In this document: piece after piece, positions 1-6,554 of the stretch | How the letters are laid out: each line of letters begins with the position of its first letter | Numbering within the stretch: position 1 is the stretch's first letter | Assembly (NCBI GenBank): GCA_013812265.1 | Contig: JACCTQ010000022.1 | Coordinates: 1 to 17,579, forward strand | Length of the DNA: 17,579 nucleotides | Source: Actinomycetota bacterium | GTDB lineage: Bacteria > Actinomycetota > Thermoleophilia > Gaiellales > Gaiellaceae | Reading direction: 5' to 3' | Notes under the pieces: model-generated | Told to the model about the DNA's origin: nothing | Seen by the model: the letters and a program-made list of their open reading frames with translations, nothing else | The model's database searches: none | Made by a program: the position numbers and the translations under genes

Positions 1-1
1 G

Positions 2-112
2 CAGGCGGTGTTGTTCCTGCAGCCCCTCCTGCGCTGTTGGGACGGCCACTGCCGCACCTGCTCACAAGCAATCGACCTCCACCAGCTCCTCCTGTTTCCA
101 CGCCGTGAGTGA
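2..112 (+). CDS. 3' end of an unidentified protein (partial)
   Basis: An open frame enters from the left edge and stops at TGA 110-112, giving about 36 residues. Codon third positions are mostly G or C, as in neighbouring genes. The visible C-terminus contains a Cys/His cluster (CWDGHCRTC) followed by a leucine-rich stretch, which could be a small metal site. I do not recognise a family, and the fragment is too short to exclude chance. It points towards the dedA gene, so the two would converge. Confidence 0.35.
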   Translation, partial: QAVLFLQPLLRCWDGHCRTCSQAIDLHQLLLFPRRE

Positions 113-182
113 CAAAGTCCTACTAGATGCTTGATCAGAAATTGGCACACCGTCGGGGACGGCATCGACCAAGCCGGACGCC

Positions 183-228
183 GCCCTCGTCCGCGGGCAA
201 GGCAGGATGCCTTGTCAAGGGCGAGGGC
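183..228 (-). terminator. Terminator-like hairpin after dedA
   Basis: A perfect 7-bp inverted repeat with a 3-nt loop (198-204 and 208-214) begins directly after the dedA stop codon. Outer arms GCCCTCG/CGAGGGC (183-189 and 222-228) could extend it. There is no clear U-tract, so an intrinsic terminator is only plausible. It would also serve the plus-strand gene ending at 112. Confidence 0.35.
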
Positions 229-961
229 GACGTTCCGGCGCCGTGTCGTGGCCGCCATCCGGCCCGTGGGAATTTCCGATCAACCATCTCGACGACCTTC
301 TGCGGAGGAGCAGGTAGGCAAGCGCCGCGACCACGAGGGCGGCAACGGCGTAATCCACGTAGCGGAAGTTGTCGTGGAAGCTCTCCCAGCGAGAGCCGAG
401 TGCCCATCCGGCAGAGGCGAAGCCCAGGCACCAGAGCGTAGAGCCGGCAAAGGTCAGCGCGGTGTAGGGCGCGAGCGCGAGGCGGAAGACTCCCGCCGGG
501 ATGGCGATGAACGAGCGAGCGACGGGGGTGATGCGGCCGAGGAAGGCCGCAGCCTGTCCGTAGCGGTCGAACCAGCGCCCCGCGCGCTCGACCTGCTCGG
601 GCCCCAGGTGCAACCAGCGGCCGCGCCGGTCGAGGAACGGCCTGCCGCCGTACACACCGATCGCCCACCCCAGAACGGACCCGATCGTGTAGCCGACCGT
701 TCCAGCCAGCACCATCGTCAGGAAGCGCGCAGGGCCGGAACCCGGCTCCCAACCGAAGAGCACGACCTCCTGCCCGGCGAAAGCCCCGGCCGCGACGGCG
801 CCCGCGTACACCATCACCAGCTCGCTCGCGGCGGGCAGCACGGCATCCACGAGCATGAGCAGGAAGACGGCATACACGCCGTGGTCGCCGATGGCGGTGA
901 CCACGGCGTCCGTGATGGAGCTGAGGACGGAGGCGAGAGGCATCGCCTCGACCGGGATCAC
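215..961 (-). CDS. DedA-family (SNARE-associated/VTT) membrane protein
   Basis: The 248-residue product is a polytopic inner-membrane protein of the DedA/VTT family, whose members act in membrane homeostasis and, in characterised cases, lipid carrier (undecaprenyl phosphate or phospholipid) translocation. It shows the family pattern: an N-terminal hydrophobic helix with an acidic residue in a membrane-entering stretch (VDAVLPAASELV), a glycine-rich GYTIGSVLGWAIG segment, and the signature FLGRITPVARSFIAIPAG near residues 143-160. A last hydrophobic helix is followed by a basic, polar tail. The start taken is GTG at 961, 7 nt after the upstream stop; ATG at 943 is an alternative. It likely forms a two-gene operon with the exported glycosidase gene upstream. 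The exact substrate cannot be read from sequence. Confidence 0.85.
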   Translation of the reverse strand: MIPVEAMPLASVLSSITDAVVTAIGDHGVYAVFLLMLVDAVLPAASELVMVYAGAVAAGAFAGQEVVLFGWEPGSGPARFLTMVLAGTVGYTIGSVLGWAIGVYGGRPFLDRRGRWLHLGPEQVERAGRWFDRYGQAAAFLGRITPVARSFIAIPAGVFRLALAPYTALTFAGSTLWCLGFASAGWALGSRWESFHDNFRYVDYAVAALVVAALAYLLLRRRSSRWLIGNSHGPDGGHDTAPERRPRP

Positions 962-968
962 CTCGAGC

Positions 969-2081
969 TCACTTGGGGGCGGGCGGAGCCGTGTACGAGA
1001 TGACGAGGGCGTCGGAAACGGCGCGCTCGCCGAACTGCGGACGGTTCAGGAGCTTGCCCTCGGACGCCATCGTCGTTGCGCGCCCGACGGTGGTACCCGC
1101 GGCGGTGGCCGCCCCCAGTCGAACCATCGTCTGCGCCAGCTCGTAGTTCGTGAGCCCCGTGCTGTACCCCGGTTGCCCGCCGTCGACGGCGACGAAGAGG
1201 ATCCTCCCGTCCGCCCGCTGGCCGATGGCCCCGCGCGCCTGGCGGAGGGCGAGCTCGTTGACCGAGAACTGCTCGCCGGACCGGAACACCGGACGGCCGC
1301 CCCGGACGAGGGTCGGGCCGCCGCCGACCGCATGAACGACTCCCGCGGGGAGGCTCGACGTCAAGAAGCGGGCCGTGACGGTCGCTCCGAGAGGAGCCTC
1401 GGCCGCCAGCCGACCGGCCGCCGACCCGCGCGCGACGAGCACCGCGCCGTCGGGCGGAATTCGTTTTCCGCTCCCCGGGGAGATCTCCACCACACGGCCT
1501 GCGAGGTCGGAGTTCGGAGTGACCGGGGGCATTCCGGCGATCACCGCCTCCACGGTCTCGACGCCGGCCGGCGTCGTGGGACCGAAGGCCGGCGTGTAGA
1601 GGCTGGCGCCGTTCGGCCCGGGTTGCTGGTTGAGAAGCAGCCCCGGCCTGCGCTGACCCGCGCCGGCCCAGGTGGCGAAGACGGAGACCCGCTCGATGCG
1701 AAGAATCCCCTGGGCGTCGATCGCGATCGTGGTGCGACCCGCGACCGGCAGGCTCTGCAGGACGCCGCTCTGGAAGAACGTCCCGGCGACACTCTCGTCG
1801 CCGCTGATCCCGGCGAGCGTCGTGTTTGCCGGCGTGCGCCGTTGCATGGCCGTCAGCCGCTCGACGCCCGGGATGGCGTTGTTGGACAGGAGCGGCCGAA
1901 GCTCGTACTGTCCGCCCGGCCTCGGCGCTGTCATCACGTGCACCACGACCGGCCCGTGCCGCGTGTATTGCACCTGCCGCTCGTAGGTCACGCCGGGCAG
2001 GATGAGCACCAGACCGGCGCCGCCCGCCGGCAAGGCCACGATGCCCGCTGCAAGGCAGACGATGAGAATTCTCCCGAGCAT
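969..2081 (-). CDS. Exported phosphodiester glycosidase-like (NAGPA/DUF2233) protein
   Basis: The 370-residue protein starts with a signal peptide or anchor (hydrophobic residues about 4-22), so it should act outside the membrane. The C-terminal half matches the NAGPA/DUF2233 fold, related to N-acetylglucosamine-1-phosphodiester alpha-N-acetylglucosaminidase and found in bacterial exopolysaccharide and cell-wall proteins. Visible blocks are AVGGGPTLVRGG, RADGRILFVAVDGGQPGYS and, near the end, KLLNRP followed by GERAVSDAL. The usual glycine-rich LDGGGSTTM active-site block is replaced here by TTVGRATTM in an intact reading frame, so catalysis may be lost or changed. It is divergent from the peptidase gene, with a very short shared upstream region. 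Family assignment is fairly sure; substrate is unknown. Confidence 0.8.
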   Translation of the reverse strand: MLGRILIVCLAAGIVALPAGGAGLVLILPGVTYERQVQYTRHGPVVVHVMTAPRPGGQYELRPLLSNNAIPGVERLTAMQRRTPANTTLAGISGDESVAGTFFQSGVLQSLPVAGRTTIAIDAQGILRIERVSVFATWAGAGQRRPGLLLNQQPGPNGASLYTPAFGPTTPAGVETVEAVIAGMPPVTPNSDLAGRVVEISPGSGKRIPPDGAVLVARGSAAGRLAAEAPLGATVTARFLTSSLPAGVVHAVGGGPTLVRGGRPVFRSGEQFSVNELALRQARGAIGQRADGRILFVAVDGGQPGYSTGLTNYELAQTMVRLGAATAAGTTVGRATTMASEGKLLNRPQFGERAVSDALVISYTAPPAPK

Positions 2082-2133
2082 GACCCGCTCGCAAAGTAGC
2101 GGAACGAATGCGGCTCGTGGCCTACGAGCCCCC

Positions 2134-2139
2134 TAGAAT
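2134..2139 (+). promoter_or_regulatory. Probable -10 element of a leaderless promoter for pepF
   Basis: TAGAAT lies 7 nt before the in-frame GTG at 2147, the spacing expected if transcription begins at the start codon itself. No Shine-Dalgarno sequence precedes that GTG. No good -35 hexamer is visible, which is common for such promoters. This arrangement is the main reason for choosing GTG 2147 over ATG 2108 or ATG 2138. Confidence 0.5.
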
Positions 2140-2146
2140 GCTCTGC

Positions 2147-3925
2147 GTGGCTGCTCTCGAGTCCGTTCGCTGGAACCTGGCCCCGCTCTACACGGGACCC
2201 GAGGACGAGCGTCTAGAGGCCGATCTGGCGCAGACGGTCGAGGACGCGAACGCGTTCTCTGGTCGCTACCACGGCCGGGTGGGAACGTTGGGCGCCGCCG
2301 ACCTCGCCGGCGCGATCGAAGAGCTGGAGGCGATCCGCGAGCTGCTCCAGAAGGCCGAGACTTTCGCATACCTCCACTTCTGCACCGACACCGCCGATCC
2401 AACGCGCGGCGCGCTCCTGCAGAAGGTCGAAGAGCGCTCGGCGGCGGTCGCCACCGAGCTGCTCTTCTTCCAGCTGGAGTGGGCCGCCGTGCCGGACGAT
2501 CGGACGAACGAGCTCCTCGCCGACGACGCGCTCTCGGACTGGCGTCACTTCCTCGAGTCCGCGCGCCGCTTCCGTCCGCACCTCCTGTCAGAGCCGGAGG
2601 AGAAGGTGCTGGCCGAGAAGCAGCCAACCGGGCTGTCGGCATGGGTTCGCCTCTTCACGCAGGTTACCCAGACGATCGAGGTGCCCTTCGAGGGGAAGGA
2701 CATGACACTCGACGTCGCACTGTCCGTCCTCTACGACCCGGATCGGGACCGTCGTCAGCGCGCGGGAGCCGCGATCACCGAAGCCTTGCAGGATGGATTG
2801 CCGGTGCGAACGTACATCCTGAACACGATCCTGGCTGACAAGTGGGTCGATGACCGCCTGCGGAGCTACCCGTCCTGGATCGCCTCCCGGAACCTCGGGA
2901 ACGAGGTGGAGGACTCAACCGTGCAGGCGCTCGTGGACGCGGTCACCTCGCGTTACGACCTCCCGGCGCGCTGGTACCGGCTGAAAGCCGAGCTGCTCGG
3001 GATCGACGAGCTCAACGAGCACGACCGCTACGCACCACTCCTCCCCGACGAGCGCGAGGTCGGGTGGGACGAGGGGGTCGCGACGGTACTCGACGCCTAC
3101 CGGTCGTTCTCGCCCGAGCTGGCCTCCATCGCCGAGCGATTCTTCGACGGCTACATCGATGCGCCGCCGGTCTCCGGCAAGCAGGGAGGCGCTTTCTCCC
3201 ACCCGGCCGTCCCGTCGGCGCACCCATACATACTCCTCAACTACACGTCCCGACGCACCGACGTGATGACGCTCGCGCACGAGCTGGGGCACGGAGTGCA
3301 CCAGGTGCTGGCCGGCAAGCTCGGCCTGTTCAACTCGTCGACCCCGCTCACGCTGGCCGAGTGCGCTTCGATCTTCGGCGAGGCGGTCACGTTCTCCCGC
3401 GTCCTCGCCGACGAGAGCGACCCCCGCGGTCGGTTGGCGCTCCTCGCCGGCCGGCTGGAGGGCATGTTCGCTTCCATCTTCCGCCAGATCGCCATGAACC
3501 GTTTCGAGGATCTCGTGCACAACGCCCGCCGGGAAGAGGGTGAGCTCTCGGCCGAGCGCTTCGGCGAGGAGTGGCTTCGGACACAGCGCGCGATGTTCGG
3601 CGACTCGGTTCAGATGAGCGACGATTACATGATGTGGTGGAGCTACATCCCGCACTTCATCCACACGCCCGGCTACGTCTACGCGTACGCGTTCGGGAAC
3701 CTGCTGTCTCTGTCCCTCTATGCCCGCTACGAGGCCGAGGGGCCCTCTTTCGTCCCGTACTACCTCGAGCTGCTGTCCGCCGGCGGCTCGCAGCCGCCGA
3801 ACGATCTGGCGCGGCGCGTAGGCATCGATCTCACCGACCCCGCCTTCTGGAGCTCGGGGCTCGAGGTGATCGACGAGCAGGTCTCCGAGGCGGAGACGCT
3901 CGCGCACGCTACCTCAACCGCGTAG
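2147..3925 (+). CDS. pepF: M3-family oligoendopeptidase F
   Basis: A cytoplasmic zinc metallopeptidase that cleaves short peptides, of the M3B (PepF) group. The product has about 592 residues, the normal size. The zinc site is HELGH at about residues 378-382, with the third ligand Glu in LTLAECASIFGE about 23 residues further on. The N-terminal block VRWNLAPLY is typical of PepF, as are the helical N-terminal domain and the late PGYVYAYAFGNLLSLSLYA segment. The start is taken as GTG 2147 because of the TAGAAT box just upstream; in-frame ATGs at 2108 and 2138 are alternatives adding 13 or 3 residues. It ends 3 bp from the convergent oxygenase gene. No functional link to the menaquinone genes is evident. 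Confidence 0.9.
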   Translation: MAALESVRWNLAPLYTGPEDERLEADLAQTVEDANAFSGRYHGRVGTLGAADLAGAIEELEAIRELLQKAETFAYLHFCTDTADPTRGALLQKVEERSAAVATELLFFQLEWAAVPDDRTNELLADDALSDWRHFLESARRFRPHLLSEPEEKVLAEKQPTGLSAWVRLFTQVTQTIEVPFEGKDMTLDVALSVLYDPDRDRRQRAGAAITEALQDGLPVRTYILNTILADKWVDDRLRSYPSWIASRNLGNEVEDSTVQALVDAVTSRYDLPARWYRLKAELLGIDELNEHDRYAPLLPDEREVGWDEGVATVLDAYRSFSPELASIAERFFDGYIDAPPVSGKQGGAFSHPAVPSAHPYILLNYTSRRTDVMTLAHELGHGVHQVLAGKLGLFNSSTPLTLAECASIFGEAVTFSRVLADESDPRGRLALLAGRLEGMFASIFRQIAMNRFEDLVHNARREEGELSAERFGEEWLRTQRAMFGDSVQMSDDYMMWWSYIPHFIHTPGYVYAYAFGNLLSLSLYARYEAEGPSFVPYYLELLSAGGSQPPNDLARRVGIDLTDPAFWSSGLEVIDEQVSEAETLAHATSTA

Positions 3926-3927
3926 CG
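3907..3927. terminator. Possible hairpin over the convergent stop codons
   Basis: A 6-bp perfect inverted repeat (CGCTAC at 3907-3912, GTAGCG at 3922-3927) with a 9-nt loop covers the pepF stop and reaches the intergenic bases, close to the oxygenase stop at 3929-3931. Because it is symmetric it could slow transcription from both sides. It has no U-tract and may be chance. Confidence 0.2.
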
Positions 3928-3928
3928 C

Positions 3929-4984
3929 TCACGTCATGTCGGACAGCGCGGCCGCCACGAGCCGCTGGAAGTGCGCGATCAGGTGCTCGCTCTCCTCGAG
4001 CAGCCGCCCGGTGGGGATCACGCCAGAGCGAACCCCGAGCTGCACGCGCTCGACGAGGATGGTGTCCTCCCGGCCGACCTGGTCGTCGAACTGCAGCAGG
4101 TCGCGGATCCAGCTCTCGTCCGTGCCGGAGGCGAAGAAGTAGTCGAGGAAGCGGCTCGTGCGCTCGGGCTCTGTGGGCATGATCGGCCCGATGGAGAGGT
4201 TCGGCCGGCCGGGAAAGATGTTGATGCACGTGTTGGGCCACAGCAGGTGGAACTGACCGCGCTCGACCTCGCCGACGGCGTCGTACGTGGCCGTTCCGTC
4301 GCTCCTCACTGGGCCGTACTGGCTCGAGAACCACTCGCTCGCCTCGAGGCGGTACGAGTCGGGCGAGACGTCCACGAGGCTGCTGAACCCCTGGTGGGCG
4401 ATCGAGCAGTGGTAGCACTCGAGGAAGTTCTCGCAGAGGAGCTTCCAGTTCGCAGCCACCTCCCACTCCGCTCGGTGGTGAAAGCTAAGCCCATCGACGT
4501 CCACGCCGGCTGACGCCACCCGTGCAGGCAGATCGCCGAGAATGTCTGCGAGCGGTGCGGCGTCCGGATCGGGGTTCACGAAAAGGAAAGGGCCCCACGC
4601 GTCGAGAGCGAGCGGAACCAGTGCCAGCCGCGATCGATCGAAGGAGGCTTCCCTCTCGGACCGCGGAGCGGAGCGCAGGCGACCGTCCAGCTCGTACGTC
4701 CACGCGTGATACGGGCACTGCAGCGTCCGCCGGTTGCCCGGCTCGTCGACGACGAGCGATCCGCGGTGACGGCAGACGTTGACGAGCGCCCGAAGCTCGC
4801 CGCCGAGGTCGCGAACGACCACGCCGGGGATGCGCCCGAGCCGCACGGGAAAGACGTCGCCCGGGTTGGAGACCTGACCCGCGTGACCCACGTACTGCCA
4901 CGTGCGGGCGAAGATGCGTTCTTCCTCGAGGCGGTGCACGTCCGCGTCCGCGTACGACGCCCAGGAAAGCGCCGCGGTCGTCAG
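3929..4984 (-). CDS. Rieske-type aromatic ring-hydroxylating oxygenase, alpha subunit
   Basis: The 351-residue product has an N-terminal Rieske [2Fe-2S] domain with ligands C71, H73, C90 and H93 (CRH, then CPYH) and a catalytic domain with a mononuclear iron site: H192 and H197 in ECYHCSIAH, and probably D307 in GREDTILVERVQLG. E189 sits where the bridging acid is usual. Members insert oxygen into or demethylate small substrates with electrons from a reductase, which is not encoded nearby. The substrate is unknown; being last in the menaquinone train suggests quinone or a precursor, by inference only. The start is proposed as CTG at 4984, overlapping the mqnC stop (CTGA) and preceded at 7 nt by a strong ribosome site; no ATG, GTG or TTG lies in frame nearby upstream. 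An internal GTG at the DVHRL block would remove the first 15 residues. Confidence 0.88.
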   Translation of the reverse strand: MTTAALSWASYADADVHRLEEERIFARTWQYVGHAGQVSNPGDVFPVRLGRIPGVVVRDLGGELRALVNVCRHRGSLVVDEPGNRRTLQCPYHAWTYELDGRLRSAPRSEREASFDRSRLALVPLALDAWGPFLFVNPDPDAAPLADILGDLPARVASAGVDVDGLSFHHRAEWEVAANWKLLCENFLECYHCSIAHQGFSSLVDVSPDSYRLEASEWFSSQYGPVRSDGTATYDAVGEVERGQFHLLWPNTCINIFPGRPNLSIGPIMPTEPERTSRFLDYFFASGTDESWIRDLLQFDDQVGREDTILVERVQLGVRSGVIPTGRLLEESEHLIAHFQRLVAAALSDMT

Positions 4985-6081
4985 TTCCAGACCTTCACCT
5001 CTCGATAGAGCGTGTCTCTCTGGACAGGCGTCTTGCCGAGCGCCTTGATCAGGTGGACGAGCTCTTCCGTCGACGTCCGGTGGGTCGTTCCTGCAGCCGA
5101 GACAACGTTCTCCTCGATCATCACCGAGCCGAGGTCGTCGGCGCCGAAGTCGAGCGCGACCTGCCCGATCTTCAGGCCCTGCGTCACCCACGACGACTGG
5201 ATGTGATCGACGTTGTCGAGGTAGATGCGGCTCACCGCCTGGGTGAGCAGATAGTCGAACGAGGTCGGCATGGCGTCCCGAGGAACCTTGTCCGCGAGGC
5301 GGTTGCCGTCACTCTGGAACGTCCAGGAGATGAAGGCGCGGAAGCCGCGCGTCTCGTCCTGCAGCTCGCGGATCGCGCGCATGTGCTCGACCCGCTCGGC
5401 GATGGTCTCTACGTGGCCGTACATCATGGTCGCCGTCGTCGACATGCCCAGGCGGTGCGCGTGCCGCATGACGCCCAGCCATTCCTTCGAGGTGGTTTTC
5501 TTGGGGGCGATGATGTCGCGTACACGGTCGACGAGGATCTCTGCGCCGCCACCGGGGATCGAGTCGAGCCCGGCGTCCCGGAGCCGCGTGAGCGTCTGAG
5601 GGATGTCGAGCTTCGAGCGGCGCGCGATGTGCTGCACCTCGGACGGCGAGAGCGCATGCAGATGGATCGGGTAGCGCATCTTGATCGAGCGGAAGAGGTC
5701 CTCGTAGTAGTCGATGGCCAGGTCAGGGTGATGGCCGCCCTGCATGAGGAGCCCGGTGCCGCCGATCGCGAGCGTCTCCTCGATCTTCTTGAAGATCACG
5801 GGCTTCGGCAGCAGGTAGCCCTCGTTGCGGTCGCCCGGCCTGCGGTAGAAGGCACAGAAATGGCAGTCGGTGTAACAGACGTTCGTGTAGTTCAGGTTGC
5901 GGTCGATGATGAAGGTGACGCGCCCCGGGTCCGTCTTGCGCGCGCGCAGCTCGTTGGCGGCGCGCCCGACTGAGATGAGATCGCGTGATTCGAGGAGCAC
6001 AAGCGCCTCCGCTTCGGAAATCCGCTCCCCGTGGAGGGCGCGCTCAAGAATCACGTGGGTCTTTATTTCGGGACCGCTCAC
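4981..6081 (-). CDS. mqnC: Cyclic dehypoxanthinyl futalosine synthase (radical SAM)
   Basis: MqnC cyclises dehypoxanthine futalosine to the cyclic precursor of 1,4-dihydroxy-6-naphthoate in the futalosine menaquinone pathway. The 366-residue protein has the radical SAM cluster motif C69-x3-C73-x2-C76 (CYTDCHFC). The blocks GGTGLLMQGGHHPDL, AGLDSIPGGGAEILVDRVR, TTATMMYGHVETIAERVEHM and the SWTFQ segment favour MqnC over its paralogue MqnE, whose copy here reads MVGGESPH and IPLAFHP at these places. The start is GTG 6081, overlapping the VOC stop (GTGA), with GAGGAAG 7 nt upstream (6089-6095). The next gene overlaps its stop in turn. The frame is open further upstream, but that part is antisense-like filler without conserved sequence. 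Confidence 0.93.
   Translation of the reverse strand: MSGPEIKTHVILERALHGERISEAEALVLLESRDLISVGRAANELRARKTDPGRVTFIIDRNLNYTNVCYTDCHFCAFYRRPGDRNEGYLLPKPVIFKKIEETLAIGGTGLLMQGGHHPDLAIDYYEDLFRSIKMRYPIHLHALSPSEVQHIARRSKLDIPQTLTRLRDAGLDSIPGGGAEILVDRVRDIIAPKKTTSKEWLGVMRHAHRLGMSTTATMMYGHVETIAERVEHMRAIRELQDETRGFRAFISWTFQSDGNRLADKVPRDAMPTSFDYLLTQAVSRIYLDNVDHIQSSWVTQGLKIGQVALDFGADDLGSVMIEENVVSAAGTTHRTSTEELVHLIKALGKTPVQRDTLYREVKVWN
4992..5003 (-). promoter_or_regulatory. Ribosome binding site that places the CTG start of the oxygenase
   Basis: The minus-strand sequence GAGAGGTGAAGG ends 7 nt before CTG 4984-4982. It is the only good Shine-Dalgarno match near the 5' end of the conserved oxygenase domain and lies inside the last codons of mqnC. 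Confidence 0.6.
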
Positions 6082-6554
6082 TCTGGTACTTCCTCGGTTC
6101 CATCGACGGCGCCCACCTTGCTGGGTACGCCGAAGCCAGACTGAAGTCTGGCACCGGATTGAGATTCCGCCTGGAGTTCGTCGAGACGGATGTCCTCGAC
6201 GAACTCCAGGCGGTTCCCAAACGGGTCGTGGGCGTAGACGCGGCGAAGGTGCGGAATCGAGTCGTCGTCGACCGCGTCGACTCCCGCGCCGACGAGGCGC
6301 GTGCGCAGGTCCTCCAGCCCGCGCACGCTCAGCGCCGGGTGAGCCTTCCGAGCCGGCGCGAACCCCTCCTCCACCCCGAGGTGCAGCTCCTGGTCGCCGC
6401 AGCGGAACCAGACGCCCCCACGCGCGCGCAAGGACTCCGGCTTCGGGATCTCCTCGAGACCGAGAACGCCGCCGAAGAATCCGCGCGCCTCCTCCTCGCA
6501 TCCGGGCGGGGCGGCGAGCTGAACGTGGTCGATGCCCGCGACGCCGCCGCTCAA
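6078..6554 (-). CDS. VOC-superfamily (glyoxalase/bleomycin resistance-like) protein
   Basis: A small protein of 158 residues with one VOC domain (about 6-119), a fold used by metal-dependent lyases, isomerases, dioxygenases and binding proteins. Candidate metal ligands at the usual places are H10 (IDHVQL), H58 (LHLGVE), H72 (KAHPAL) and E118 (NRLEFVE). Residues 120-158 go beyond the domain and look unlike it; their DNA holds a 19-bp perfect inverted repeat and a short palindrome. The start is TTG 6554, overlapping the mqnA stop (TTGA), with GGAGGAGG 7 nt upstream. It sits between mqnA and mqnC in a tightly coupled train, so a role linked to menaquinone synthesis is likely, but no step of the known pathway is assigned to a VOC protein. 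Confidence 0.82.
   Translation of the reverse strand: MSGGVAGIDHVQLAAPPGCEEEARGFFGGVLGLEEIPKPESLRARGGVWFRCGDQELHLGVEEGFAPARKAHPALSVRGLEDLRTRLVGAGVDAVDDDSIPHLRRVYAHDPFGNRLEFVEDIRLDELQAESQSGARLQSGFGVPSKVGAVDGTEEVPE
6135..6152. repeat. Short palindrome, possibly REP-like
   Basis: GCCAGACT and AGTCTGGC form perfect 8-bp arms around a 2-nt centre. On the minus strand they are exactly six codons of the VOC tail (ARLQSG, residues 135-140). The form resembles dispersed palindromic repeats of bacterial genomes; only one copy is visible in this window. Confidence 0.5.
6167..6213. repeat. 19-bp perfect inverted repeat with a 9-nt loop
   Basis: Arms at 6167-6185 and 6195-6213 are exact reverse complements. 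On the minus strand the first arm encodes the conserved end of the VOC domain (NRLEFVE) and the second encodes part of the tail (LDELQAE). The transcript should form a very stable hairpin about 85 nt before the mqnC start. It could arise from an inverted duplication or act in RNA stability or attenuation. Confidence 0.8.

Noticed and set aside
131..1003. Long plus-strand open frame antisense to dedA
   Set aside because: Arg/Gly/Glu-rich filler typical of high-GC antisense frames; the minus-strand frame has a recognisable DedA signature.
855..2099. Long plus-strand open frame antisense to the NAGPA-like gene
   Set aside because: Low-complexity composition with no family blocks; the opposite strand encodes a signal peptide and conserved domain.
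4985..5191. Upstream extension of the Rieske oxygenase into mqnC
   Set aside because: The added part is out-of-frame mqnC sequence without conservation; the ribosome site supports CTG 4984.
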